From assembly GCF_037325665.1 (NCBI RefSeq), contig NC_090245.1, positions 103,022,014 through 103,086,013 of the forward strand: DNA of 64,000 bases, given 5' to 3'. The notes under the pieces are model-generated. The model was not told the DNA's origin, made no database searches, and saw only the letters and a program-made list of their open reading frames with translations. The translations under genes and the position numbers were made by a program. Shown here in pieces: positions 36,723 to 44,277 of the stretch (positions are counted from its first letter, which is position 1; each line of letters opens with the position of its first letter). The DNA is from Littorina saxatilis (taxonomy: Eukaryota; Mollusca; Gastropoda; Littorinimorpha; Littorinidae).

Positions 36723-37174
36723 CAGTGCAAAAGAAATCAAGATGAGCGGTCGCTTCAGTGGCAAGAAGATCAAGAAAGTGATACCCAGCAGCCAGTACAA
36801 GGCCTTGAATCCTACCCCCAAACCCTCCCCGGCCTCCATATCCACCTCCTCCTCCTCTCTCGTCAATAACCGCTTGACCCCTCCCCCCTCCAGCGCCCAC
36901 TCCCCCCACCACCCCATCAACGGGAACCGGAACAAGCCAGTATCTGCGCTGGGTTCCAGCAACGGAGTCATGAAACCATCAGGACACTCTGGGAACAAAG
37001 GGTCTTCTGCTACCACCGGCTTGCCTTACAGGTGTGTTAAGTTTGGGTTCGGGTGTATTGAGGATTTGGTGCATGAGAAGTTTTACTCATAGACCGTACG
37101 ATTTGATAGGAGTATGCTTTTAACTTCAAAACTTGAGGGAGTGGTTGAGATTAAGGAAAAAGTGGTGTGTGTGT

Positions 37175-37226
<52 letters not shown>

Positions 37227-40200
37227 AGAACTTTAGTCTTGATGTTTGTTTTAATCGGCTGTAGAGTAAAGTCATCAAGAGCTGATCAAGAGCTTACACC
37301 AACATCAGAAACAAAATTGGTAAAAGCAAATTTTCCATACCTTGAAAGGTTACCACTTCTTGAATGACAGTTGAAAATGACTGGATTTGTTTACAATAAT
37401 GTGTTTACAATAATGTAATAGACAAGTTGTGAGTTTGGTAATTTAGATGCAACTTATTGCTAATATTTGATTTGATTTTCTTCAGGGAGCGAGTGATACA
37501 CCTCTTGGCATTACGACCGTACAAAAAGCCAGAGCTTGTAGCTCGGCTTATGAAAGGTGAGAATTTGTCTGATGAACAGACATGGAGATTTTACATTGCG
37601 AGCGGTTGGTAAGGGTTGATGTACTATTGCCTGGCTTTGTTTTGTGATTGTGTGGTTAAGGTCAGTGTTGTCTAGGCTGTCTGCTTATTTTGTGAGTCAA
37701 GGGAAACAATTTGAAAGGTGTATTTTCTTCGATTGTTAAAGTGGTTATTATGGTTACACAAGAACTGCCTACCAATGCTATTGGTGCTCGCAAATAGGAT
37801 CAGCTGTGTCTTGTTAATTTTGTGTTGGTCAAGGGGGAAGTTTGAAAGCTCTATTTTCTGTCACGGTGTAATTGGACAGCTTATTACGTTTAAAGAACTA
37901 CCGACGATGGAAGCAAATAAAGAATAAGTGAAGTGTTGCTCTGTGTCTCTTTTACCTTTTACTTAAAGTTGAAAACGCAAACTGCTTGAACATAGAAATC
38001 ACACAGTAATTTGATTAAATTAATGCAGACTTGCTTGTCGTGTACAAGGTGTGTAAGATGGGTTGAACAAGGTGAGTTGTAAAATGGACTTATCGCATTA
38101 GTTCAGCCGCTTCGTTCCTTGCTAACTTTTGATGACTGCATAACAAAGAAAAGACTAAATCTAAATAACAAGATGACTGTGGGTGAAAACAAAGTTAAAC
38201 AAAAGAAAACAAAGTTGTTTGTGTATTTGAATAAAAAAATGTGTGATCGATATAGCTCAGTTGGTAGCGCGCTGGATTTGTATTCAGTTGGCCGCTGTCA
38301 GCGTGAGTTCGATCCCAGGTTCGGCGGAAATTTATTTCAGAGTCAACTTTGTGTGCAGACTCTCTTCGGTGTCCGAACCCTCCCCCCGTGTACACTACAT
38401 TGGGTGTGCACGTTAAAGATCCCACGATTGACAAAAGGGTCTTTCCTGGCAAAATTGCTTAGGCACAGTTAATAATTGTCTACCTATACCCGTGTGACTT
38501 GGAATAATAGGCCGTGAAAGGTAAATATGCGCCGAAATGGCTGCAATCTACTGGCCGTATAAAATTTCATCTCACACGGCATCACTGCAGAGCGCCTAGA
38601 ACTGTACCCACGGAATATGCGCGATATAAGCGTCATTGATTGATTGATTGATTGAAGAAGAAGAATAAAAAATGTACTTGCTTTGTGCAGACGGTATAAA
38701 AGACAAGGACCGCAACATTCTTGGAGTCGTGTTGAAATCAGTGGGCACAATGAACAAGGACAACTCCTACAGTCTGGCCAAACATGTCTGGCAGGACATC
38801 CGCTCTGATTGGCCGCTCTACACTGATGCCGACAGGCAGCTTATGAAAAAGTAGGTGTTCTGCTGGTGTTGTGTGTAGATGTAGTTCGTGGTGGGTGAGA
38901 GGCAGAGCGCAGGTGGTTGGTTGTTGTGTGTGGGCATCTATTCCTTGGCAATAATGTGTGTTTCTGTACCTGTTGTCCTTCGTGAACATGTGCAGGTGTG
39001 TGTGTATTTGAGAAATACAACTGCTTAGGCCCATCTGTTTTGACAGAGCAGTTGTCTCCAACTTGGTAAATGAAGTTGCAAGTATACATTTTCTTTGAAT
39101 GTATGGATAGAAAAAAAGAATCATTGACGTCTTTTCTTGTGAGGCAGCTGAGATCAGCGATACCCCTGCTGAGTCATGTAAAATTAGCTTGATTTGGTAT
39201 TGTATGTTTCTGAGATTAATTAGCCACTGTAGTGAAAATAACCTTATGACCGTCTTAGTGGGAATCAAAAAAACAAGAAAGGTATGTTGTTGGAACGTTT
39301 AATTGTTAACAAAACAAAACATTACGCTCAGATATATATCGACCCAGTGGCTTTTAAGTGCACAGACAAACACTAATTAGACAAAAACGTATCTGACAAA
39401 ATGTTCAGCTGCCTGCAGGGAAGACACAAGCGAGGCAATGATCTTAGTTGTCCTTAATGTCTCAGTTGGGTTTCCATTGTGTTTAAAAATGGTAATTTTG
39501 TTAAATTTTTGCAACTTGAGGTTTTATTTTGGAACAGGAACCAACAGCTAATGGAGTCCAGACCGTCGTTATCTCCGTCCGTCTCACCTGCTGTGCGACC
39601 CAGCAACAGTCCCAGCCCCCCTCAGGTAGCACATTTCTCTTCTTTGTCATATATATATATATATGCAGGTGTAAAAATTGTCTGTACCCGTTTGCCCTTC
39701 TTTTTGTTGCTTTTCATTCATAGTCTTCGTGCGTATTGTTAAACAAAGGACAAATAAACCTTACATGCATGATTTGAGTCTTTGTAAGATTTTGTTCCTT
39801 TAGTTTAGTGAGTAATGTGATAACTTGTGTGCTTTCATTTGAGTGGTTTTAACATTTTGATCTTCAGGTGCAATTCATTGTCGTCTCTTCTTTATGCTTT
39901 CATATCAGCGAGTTATGAAGCATTGAGAGAGCAATATCCAATATTGTAATGTGCTTTGCAGTTTTGTTTGTGAAGACATTCTGTTCAACCAGTGCATTTA
40001 TTTCCTTGACAATAATATTTTTGCGAAAGCAAAAATTTAAAAAAAAACCACATGGAAAAATGATAGTTTGACCCAGATGAGAGGGACAAAATAGTGTTTA
40101 TCTTTACATGGCACTATGTATCTTTCACCAGAGGGTGTTAGTTACATTCATATTTACGAGGCCAAAATGCTTTAGCTTCGGGGGGGCCCCGGCGTTATTT

Positions 40201-43200
40201 ATTTCCTTGAATGGATTGCCTGAATAATGGGAGTGTACGGCATTGCTTGTCCAGAGGTTCTCTTCAACTGATTGATTGCACATTCATATTCCAACAGAAA
40301 CGCAGTCTTGAGGACCTACCAGACGTTGTCCCTAACAAGAAACAGAGGATATCACACCACGACAAACACCAAAAGCGCACCAACGGTAAACTTGCTGACG
40401 GTGACAACAACAACCACAACTCTTCCAGCGGTGCTGTCACCATGGCCACCAACAGCTTTGGTGACAAGGGCTCACCAGGCTCAAATAGGGAAAACCAAGA
40501 AAAAGGTGTGTTTGAATCCGGGTGGTTGGGGGGAGGGGGTGGAATGAGGCATTCGGACTGAAAATTATGAACCTTCCTTTTAATAATAATGAGGATATTT
40601 ATATGACGCAAATCCAAATAGAGTTCTAGGCGCCTCACAAAAAGCATACATAAATAAATTATTCTGTACACATTTCAAAATCAGATAATAAACATCGAAA
40701 GAAACTAATAACGTCTGTCTGTTATGTCCTAATGTTGTAAATATATATATATACTAGATGAATACCTGCTTCGCCGGGTACGGCTTTGCCGGGAAGAAGT
40801 AGAGCCGAATACTCGGCTTCGCCGGGGACCCGGCTTTCCCAGGTGGCGCACCGTACGAAGGAAGGGAGATAAACGCGCAAAACACTGAAGATCAGGAAGA
40901 GTTACTGGGAATGGATGTACAGAAAAACCAAAATCGGTTCAGCGCTGCGCGCTGAGAGCACGCACATGTTCAAAATTTTCCACGATTGTGTCCGGGGTCT
41001 ACCTGAATATGCCCACCAAATTTGAAGCAGATCCATCGAGAACTTTGGCCGTGAATCGTGAACACACAGACAGACAGACAGACACACACAAGCCGTATAT
41101 AGATATAGATATAGAAGATAGATAGATGTCTTGTATACTTGCCATTTACATATTTATTATAAATGTTGGATAAATGATGATACATTGTAGACGGATGCAT
41201 GTTAATGATTAAAAGCCCCACAATGATGTGCTTGGCAAAACAAAAACAAAAAAACTAATACCCCTTAACCCTTTCGCTGCCAATCAAAACTTGCGTATGT
41301 GCATTCCTGACTGCCAGGGAATATTGGAGTTCGGGGTGTAATAATTCACAAAAAATTCTAGCTCCAAACTGGCAGTAGGTAGGTAAGTAAAACCTATGTT
41401 ATTTTTAAAGGAAATTGAACCAAGAATCTGTTTTTAGTGTCTAATCATGGAAATAATAATTAGTTTGGCTTATAATGATGTTTAAATATGAACTTTTGAA
41501 AAATCAGTCTGGCGCATCTTCCGGTGCCTGTGGATCAAACACAGGTGGCTGTTTTGCTTGCTCCAAGAAAGGATTATAATCACTGTCATCTACCTGTTTC
41601 CAATGAATGGTCCGAAAGATCTCCCCCTTCCCCTGTCAGTATCCATAATCATTTGCACCGCCTGTAGCGTCAGTCCGGTTTTGTTTTTCCCTACTAGGGC
41701 CCGGTCGACTGTCACCGTTAGCCATTTTGACGTGTCGAGATTTCTCTCCCCTACCCTGTCGCCAAGGCCGAAAATAGCCTTCAGACGCAAAACCGCGTCA
41801 CCATTTATGTTTATTCATGAGAATGAGGTATCCTTCCAAGCCATTGGCTGCTATTTGTGTGTCAGCAGTGACGTAGCATTTCTGGAAAATTCCTGAACGG
41901 AGAAGACGGGTAAACCCGTCCTAAGGCGCTGCGGCTGCACAAGCGCATGACGGGTATACCCGTCATAAGGCAGTCAAGGGGTTCAGACCCCTCACAAAAT
42001 AATACAAGACCTGTGTTTTTTTCAGTGTTTTTTTTTATTGCCTTATATGGGGTGCTCTGTTACGCTAGTGTTATTTTGTCCATATGTAGTGACATTTGGA
42101 AGCATTGGTAACCTCCCTCATATCTTTCCTTTGAGCATGATTGTTTGCTTGAAATCTTAAAAGCGGAGTTATATTTTTAGGTGAGAACATTCAATGGGTA
42201 CTACTTGTCTCCGAAAACCCCATCTAGACTGACTAAATCTATCTTCCAAGTCAAGTATTGGACATGCCTGTGAAAAGTAAGCCAAGTATTGATGACGTCA
42301 TGTGATTAGTGCTTCCTCTCCTTCGTAAATCCTCACACAAACCTGAAAATAAAGCCATGAACTGTGAAAGTTGCAAATATAAGTCATGATTGCAAACAAT
42401 TATGTAACAAAACACGATCTAAGGACGTATTTTCTTATTTCTGATGAGGTTTTCGGAGACAAGTAGTACCGCATTTAATCAGATTTTATTTTCTTTTGCA
42501 AAGGAGTTCGGTAGAGGTTGAACAGAGCTGTATTATGTTCTTGTTTATATTTTTGCATCATGCATCTTTTGAGCTTTTAATTATTCTTCTGTTGAAAACT
42601 TAATTTTAATGTGTTTTTTCTTTTCGTACAGATGATGATACCGACTCCACACCTGATTACGTGACGTAAGTAATTTTTTACCTGCTATGAACAAACCGGA
42701 TGGTTGTCTTTTTTCAGTGTTGATCAGTAGTAATCTAATTTGTGGTGAAAGAAGTTCTTTCTGCAGTATGATTTTGGTTCCATTTACGAGTATGTACTTG
42801 GCATAAAACCTTGTGTGTGTAAAATGTTTTACAGATGCGGAATGATCTGTTTAAGATTTGAATGAGAAGGAGACTTCACTTTTGTTTCTTTGCTGTGATT
42901 CTGTCATTAAATAATTCAGATTATTCTCTGTGATTGTATTGCTTTATATTCTTTTTACTTGATTTCAAACTGCTTTTTCTGGTGTTCAGAGTTGTTTGTG
43001 CTACCAATTCCTTTACTTTGCATTGATGTTGCTTTGGGAATATTGTGAGTTGGGATTTGCTGATTATGACACATGCTGTGATATGTGTTGCAGGCAGTAC
43101 AGCGGTATAGAGAGCTGCAAACAGAGACTTCGATACAAACAAGACTTTAATAGTGAATACGAGGAGTATAGACGGCTGCATGAAAAAGTTCAAAATGTGA

Positions 43201-44277
43201 CACGGCGGTTCCAGCATCTGAAGGAACGCATCCTCAACACCAAAGAAGGCTCACAGGAATTTGAGGTAATTCACTATGTGTGTGTGTTTGGTGCCAATTC
43301 AGCAATTCTCAACAACAAAATGCACTTTCACATTAATGGCAAAATGCTGTTCATTTTGCAAAAACTGAAGTGTTTTGCCAAAAATGCGCAAAGGCTTCTA
43401 AAACTTGCTAATTTCATCAAATTTGCAACCAATTTTGTTTTTTAAAGTTCTCAAATGCCTTGGGTATCACCACACACAGACAGGTAGATGCTAGAGTGGA
43501 TAGATATCACAATAATCCATAAATTAGGGCAAAAAGTGTATAGTTTTTTGGAGTTATACTTGACACAGACCATATTAACTGTAATAGGAAGCTAAAGCAA
43601 GGTAACTGCAATGTTTTGATGACACAAAAAATTATTGACTGGCTGCAGATTTTGCAAAACGGGCAAGTTAGAAAATTGTTGTCGATTTTGCAAAATGGGT
43701 AAAAATGTAGCCTATTCCGCGAATTCAGCAATTCTGTTAATTGGGCACAACATATTCGTTTGCATGTGAACTGGTTCACCAAGTTATATTCCTGCTCAAC
43801 AAAGCCCTGAAACCCTTCCCAAAAGATGTGTTATGACTGAAAATGTTTCAGCTGGTAACCAACTAACAGGAGAAATTTTGCAATTGAAAAGATTTGAATA
43901 ATGATTTTTTTAAAGTCTGATCATTAGTAGATGTGACAAGTAAATGTACAGCTTTCTTTAGACTGAAGAAAAGGATTGACCTTATCCTTAATATCTCACC
44001 TGTTTGCTTGCTCTATTTAGCACTTCTGAACATCTTGTTCAACTGTAGGCAGTGTATGCAGTGTCTAATTGATGATTTCATGCGAAGCTCATGGTGGTTA
44101 CCCTCTTTCTTTCAGGAGCTACGCAGCAAAGTGCTGCAGGAGTACGAGCAGCAGAAAAACGACAGCAAGTTCCTGCAGCGCAAGCAGCGGGTGAACTACC
44201 TGCACGGCAAGCTGGGTCACATCAAGCGACTCATCATGGAGTACGACAGGAACCAGCACATCGCCGACTGCAGCTAG
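18283..44277 (+). CDS. ELL: RNA polymerase II elongation factor ELL, 12 coding exons
   Basis: ELL proteins raise the rate of RNA polymerase II elongation in the nucleus as part of the super elongation and little elongation complexes. Exons: 18283-18417, 26924-26971, 35104-35231, 35549-35674, 36726-37031, 37486-37556, 38691-38850, 39538-39625, 40298-40505, 42632-42665, 43094-43265, 44116-44277. All have GT/AG ends and the phases join without a break, giving 545 residues; human ELL family members have about 600-640. Residues about 5-325 are the ELL domain, including the winged-helix block with RVIHLLALRPYKKPELVARL (about 250-270). A Ser/Pro/Asn-rich linker follows. Residues about 435-540 are the occludin/ELL domain (YKQDFNSEYEEYRRLHEKV, YLHGKLGHIKRLIMEYD). 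The start context GCAAAATGG is good. Introns 1 and 2 are each over 8 kb. The orthology call is strong; which vertebrate paralogue is closest is not decided here. Confidence 0.96.
19303..19530 (+). mobile_element. MITE with CAGGGGCGG end, partial (ELL intron 1)
   Basis: Left end CAGGGGCGGATCAGTTCATT, a G-run, TATTGTGAAGATATGGGTGT and TTAGGCAGCAGATTTTGTCA match 14695-14960. The right terminal repeat is missing. Confidence 0.8.
19975..20175 (-). mobile_element. SINE (family C), partial, reversed (ELL intron 1)
   Basis: The reverse complement carries CTTATCCCCC, GTGTACACGCAAGCACAAG and ATCCATGTCAG in the same order as 8569-8700. No simple tail. Confidence 0.68.
20953..21358 (+). mobile_element. 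SINE-like retroposon (family D) with expanded poly-C start
   Basis: 36 C, then GGGTTAGGGGGAAGAATTTA, TTCTCCTTTTACCCTTGTTA, CCCAGTAAGGTAATATA, CGCGATATAACCTTCGTGGT and the end ACGTTAAACACCAAATAAAG. Copy at 62150-62518 is nearly identical. No ORF. Confidence 0.85.
21359..24672. other. ELL intron 1 interior
   Basis: No gene. (AAT)n at 22458-22497 with a reversed SINE/LINE tail (TAGCGCAACATC, GCTCTTTGCGCTTGAC) to about 22560; poly-C at 23808-23833. A 48-base direct duplication around GACGAGTTCTATGAGTAATG lies at 21728-21800. Confidence 0.65.
24673..24832. mobile_element. fold-back MITE, near-perfect palindrome (ELL intron 1)
   Basis: TTACAACAC-GAGTGG, then TTTTTTATATGGCTTGTATT, CAGTCAAGACCCAGCGG is mirrored to its end by the right half, leaving a loop of about 20 bases or less. 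The arms differ at a few positions only. 160 bp, no coding capacity. Confidence 0.85.
24833..26923. other. ELL intron 1, distal part
   Basis: A multi-hairpin stretch at 25998-26080, a reversed family-V repeat (separate entry) and a 44-bp tandem duplication around GTGCTTTGCTAAATTATTGT (26640-26725). No gene. Confidence 0.6.
26240..26462 (-). repeat. interspersed repeat (family V), reversed
   Basis: The reverse complement carries GGCAGAATGACCAGGGTCTT and GGGGTGGGACATGGATACTG, matching 9740-9800. Confidence 0.7.
26924..26971 (+). CDS. ELL: ELL exon 2
   Basis: 16 codons, GGCSRKPTIQFRDSNG, between TTTCAG and GTGAGT, phase 0 on both sides. It corresponds to the conserved RPTI-x-F segment of ELL. 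Confidence 0.92.
27070..27945 (+). repeat. degenerate tandem array, period about 193 bp (ELL intron 2)
   Basis: GAGAATTT-CTTC-ACAAGG-AGAGAAGAAA recurs at about 27242, 27438, 27633 and 27820. Each time it follows a CATGAACTTCC-like block and precedes TGTTTTTGTAGAGC and GAAACTTGAT. Four to five old units. Confidence 0.75.
28061..28254 (+). repeat. DIRS-type element, left inverted terminal repeat
   Basis: Mirrors 33639-33831. The outer 20 bases differ between the two ends, as expected for DIRS, whose unequal tips are both represented in the internal complementary region. Confidence 0.93.
28474..30456 (+). CDS. DIRS-type element ORF1, Gag-like
   Basis: 660 residues. Lys/Ser-rich start, long Ser/Ala-rich body, and a Gln/Ser/Gly/Arg-rich basic C terminus (SRGRGRGAPYQKRGSFGGSR), a likely nucleic-acid-binding tail. 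No zinc knuckle. Position and composition fit the ORF1 of DIRS elements; sequence similarity cannot be tested here. Confidence 0.75.
   Translation: MSLCCVMADNAKKRCTPKKVAAAPTSSKESSRKTKQSVSGEDTLAKKSFDVFVDLPAKPVDKTAAILSAKPVDKTAHVNKPAKGDSPPEVPGLASADVAALLLSLSSQVSTLAAEITSTRAELRSLPSGVAGVSSLASVRASPATTVTRAEVHASQDDEIVPCPLLGSHSGVPSRSQGMSAELVTGFSGQNSARGQERVASGAWRPGESSYLSADSTRFGGLSVGSKSPGTRKEVPLHSAQSGDGGECVWLPTPPSGRGVDSKAGSLLDDGSQYGDQLQDCAEVQDDCFDDDASGQAEGVGFNLPRKLSSAVALAATTASKYFEEAVVECNSQLVPPPSALGDFRSAKDARCSLRFRESPAVAFEMATVLATSRYQTLSQSAMVPLLSQHGVAPDSALPYLAQAGRQVPGSAVRNFKLASRPISLVESFSLPKAVLPVTPELASLREDGYSKDRSVPYSEASLLSLEETGRSLLELASVSESLQRSLSRSIATSLEPFEFRFDASAEDVTTLLATLGKVTQEQMHLSARLYTHAVLSRRAAFLAGSKIRDKGTIETLRLSPFTEGSLLGRASFDALEKETHDARDLAIARIAHQGFSKSQSKPQTQGKTQTQGKTQTPSFGGGKAQSQSSSSRGRGRGAPYQKRGSFGGSRGSGRKPNPQ
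30472..32415 (+). CDS. DIRS-type element reverse transcriptase/RNase H
   Basis: 647 residues. RT: RPVLDLSTLNKFL, VTSVDLTDAYFHV, FRALPFGLSLAP and the catalytic AYLDDWLI. RNase H: FTDASLSGWGAHL, NVLELEAVAL, VHTDNMTVAAYLN and LADALSR. The C-terminal PPIDLFATR segment is common in DIRS and similar polyproteins. Starts about 15 bases after ORF1 ends. Confidence 0.93.
   Translation: MIPLAPTFVVAGGPSRAIATWTHLVSSEWIVGIIRSGFRLLWAEGKAPLSRIPPPFRFPRDPEAKAAVQGEVASLLLKGAIEEVLDQGSPGFYGRLFVVPKASGTWRPVLDLSTLNKFLRVVKFTMETPASVREALRPGDWVTSVDLTDAYFHVLMHPSDKKWLRFRWGEKIFQFRALPFGLSLAPWIFTMVIRQLCALVRQEGVRLRAYLDDWLILHQDQVLCSRHTQRVLSLAFQLGFTVNRVKSELDPSQDFSYLGMQFNTLDWSVRPSQKRVDKLQASIRSLYGENLSTARELYSLLGQMESMAPLVPLGRVHKRPFQAALQALWDQTSQDWNAQIELGSWFSRTTSVWLLPWVSQGVPIVPPPPQNNLFTDASLSGWGAHLADQTASGVWNVSQASWHINVLELEAVALGLRAFLPLLEDSHVKVHTDNMTVAAYLNRQGGTRSQVLSDSACRLLTWCSLHNILLSAVYLKGTLNVLADALSRGNKILHSEWTLSHQALERLWAQVSKPPIDLFATRYSTRLPLFVSPFPDPQAWGVNALEMDWTNLQAYAFPPFCLLGKVIRKAELEGPALVLVAPLWPSQHWYPDLVRMAVRPPIPLGVRKGDLLQPRSGIPHQNPQALQLHGWILSEALCSGRVPQLRL
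32330..33446 (+). CDS. DIRS-type element tyrosine recombinase
   Basis: The domain is readable from about 32415 (TLKLVQQAHRDSTKSVYASH) to 33446. It overlaps the end of the RT frame in another frame, which is usual for DIRS. The active-site pattern is present: Arg in LLATARRGSEVHAL, H-x-x-R in SRTHEARAWA, and Tyr in LAAAYWRSEDIF. The frame is open further upstream, but that part is a shadow of the RT gene, so the true start is uncertain. The enzyme integrates the circular DNA without a target duplication. Confidence 0.88.
33480..33569 (+). repeat. DIRS-type element internal complementary region
   Basis: The first half (ATGTGAGTTGGGTAAGATAT) is complementary to the left end of the element, the second (AATATACTTACCCAACTCAC) to the right end, meeting at ATCAAAAATTTTAG. 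Confidence 0.93.
33639..33831 (-). repeat. DIRS-type element, right inverted terminal repeat
   Basis: Reverse complement of 28061-28254. The element's outer tip runs on to about 33872. Confidence 0.93.
34118..34274. mobile_element. MITE, TACAGT-type ends (ELL intron 2)
   Basis: TACAGTAAAACAACCCCC at the left and GGGGTTCCACTGTA at the right. The same kind of ends, TACAGTGGAACCCC, occur at 60989. TA at both tips fits Tc1/mariner-type insertion. The interior mentions AAGACC and GGTCTT blocks. Confidence 0.65.
34654..34800. mobile_element. fold-back MITE (ELL intron 2)
   Basis: AGAATACTACATGGCTTGCT at the left is mirrored at the right end by AGCAAGCCATGTAGTATTCT; the arms continue through TCGTACCAGA and TTACACTCG for about 50 bases. 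147 bp, non-coding. Confidence 0.88.
35104..35231 (+). CDS. ELL: ELL exon 3
   Basis: Begins VMSIPGQVSSDDPKAERSF after CCCACAG and ends at GG|GTGAGA in phase 2. Encodes the F-x-L/FDCIQQ part of the ELL domain. Confidence 0.94.
35549..35674 (+). CDS. ELL: ELL exon 4
   Basis: 126 bases, phase 2 in and out. LQCLGSMQFKVTTHANNDVY matches the conserved LGx(M/I)xxKIxVxAxxDxY of ELL. Bounded by TTTTTAG and GTAAGT. Confidence 0.95.
35875..36227. mobile_element. MITE with GTGATCGTGA subterminal repeats (ELL intron 4)
   Basis: Perfect 14-bp ends GAGGGCCCCAAAGG / CCTTTGGGGCCCTC, flanked on both sides by GTTAAT (35869-35874 and 36228-36233), a 6-bp target duplication. The interior holds about ten copies of (C/T)GTGATCGTGA. 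Confidence 0.85.
36659..36720 (+). repeat. (TG)n tract at the ELL exon 5 acceptor
   Basis: About 31 uninterrupted TG units directly before AACAG and exon 5. No pyrimidine tract of the usual kind separates them. Confidence 0.97.
36726..37031 (+). CDS. ELL: ELL exon 5, low-complexity linker
   Basis: 306 bases (102 codons), phase 2 in and out, so skipping would keep the frame. Starts CAKEIKMSGRFSGKKIKKV; then Ser/Pro/Asn-rich to TGLPYR. The acceptor AACAG follows a roughly 60-base (TG)n tract directly. Confidence 0.94.
37164..37221 (+). repeat. (TG)n tract, ELL intron 5
   Basis: (TG)n ending in TGCAG, a cryptic acceptor-like sequence. Confidence 0.92.
37486..37556 (+). CDS. ELL: ELL exon 6, winged-helix start
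   Basis: ERVIHLLALRPYKKPELVAR, the most conserved ELL stretch. Phase 2 in, phase 1 out, between TTCTTCAG and GTGAGA. Confidence 0.97.
38243..38656 (+). mobile_element. tRNA-derived SINE (family A), full length (ELL intron 6)
   Basis: Same structure as 2400-2807: TATAGCTCAGTTGGTAGCGC, GTGAGTTCGATCCCAGG, the central GTGCACGTTAAAGATCCCAC, CTAGAACTGTACCCACGGAA and (TGAT)n. Inserted in sense direction, ending 34 bases before exon 7. Confidence 0.93.
38691..38850 (+). CDS. ELL: ELL exon 7
   Basis: DGIKDKDRNILGVVLKSVGT through SYSLAKHVWQDIRSDWPLYT, matching the DG-x(4)-K-L-x(3)-L block of ELL. Phase 1 in, phase 2 out. The acceptor lies only 34 bases after a SINE. Confidence 0.96.
39538..39625 (+). 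CDS. ELL: ELL exon 8
   Basis: NQQLMESRPSLSPSVSPAVR then a Ser/Pro tail, phase 2 in, phase 0 out. Part of the disordered linker; frame continuity supports it. Confidence 0.85.
40298..40505 (+). CDS. ELL: ELL exon 9
   Basis: KRSLEDLPDVVPNKKQRISH, similar to the KKARISH segment after the winged helix in vertebrate ELL2, then an Asn/Ser-rich tail. Phase 0 in, phase 1 out. Confidence 0.9.
40578..40700 (-). repeat. reversed retroposon tail with (AAT)n (ELL intron 9)
   Basis: TAATAATAATGAGGATATTT, TAGAGTTCTAGGCGCCTCAC and ACATAAATAAATTATTCTGT; a SINE/LINE 3' tail-like structure in reverse, similar in layout to 22458. Confidence 0.6.
40754..41115 (-). mobile_element. Helitron-like non-autonomous repeat, copy in ELL intron 9
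   Basis: CTAGATGAATACCTGCTTCG at the left, hairpins TTCGCCGGG, the shared core (GCTGCGCGCTGAGAGCAC, TTTGAAGCAGATCCATCGAG, GAGAACTTTGGCCGTG), (ACAG)n and an AT-rich end. Confidence 0.68.
41265..41983. mobile_element. possible TTAA-type MITE (ELL intron 9)
   Basis: TTAACCCTTTCGCTGCCA at the left and GGCAGTCAAGGGGTT at the right are imperfect inverted ends. Near the right end are two palindromes, GACGGGTAAACCCGTC and GACGGGTATACCCGTC. The TTAACCCTTT start is reminiscent of piggyBac-type ends. Confidence 0.5.
42196..42471. mobile_element. MITE, GGTACTACTTGTC ends (ELL intron 9)
   Basis: GGTACTACTTGTCTCCGAAA is mirrored at the right by TTTCGGAGACAAGTAGTACC. Flanks CATTCAAT and CATTTAAT may be an 8-bp target duplication with one change, as for hAT elements. 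276 bp. Confidence 0.83.
42632..42665 (+). CDS. ELL: ELL exon 10 (micro-exon)
   Basis: 34 bases, DDDTDSTPDYVT with its neighbours, between TTCGTACAG and GTAAGT. It is needed to join exon 9 (phase 1) to exon 11 (phase 2). The PDY motif precedes the occludin/ELL domain in relatives as well. Confidence 0.88.
43094..43265 (+). CDS. ELL: ELL exon 11, occludin/ELL domain
   Basis: QYSGIESCKQRLRYKQDFNS, EYEEYRRLHEKVQNVTRRF and NTKEGSQEFE. Matches the EQRQ-x-YK-x-DFNAEYDEYR-x-LH pattern of the family. Bounded by GTTGCAG and GTAATT. Confidence 0.96.
44116..44277 (+). CDS. ELL: ELL exon 12 (stop)
   Basis: ELRSKVLQEYEQQKNDSKFL to LGHIKRLIMEYDRNQHIADCS, then TAG. Completes the three-helix occludin/ELL domain. 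Confidence 0.96.
   Translation, partial: ELRSKVLQEYEQQKNDSKFLQRKQRVNYLHGKLGHIKRLIMEYDRNQHIADCS

Noticed and set aside
38244-38330. tRNA gene
   Set aside because: A- and B-boxes are present but the acceptor stem does not pair and the sequence runs on into a SINE body; the same holds at 2730-2807 and 16849-16925.
43266-43445. Extension of ELL exon 11 to its first in-frame stop
   Set aside because: A good donor GTAATT follows EFE, and exon 12 continues the occludin/ELL domain in the right phase.
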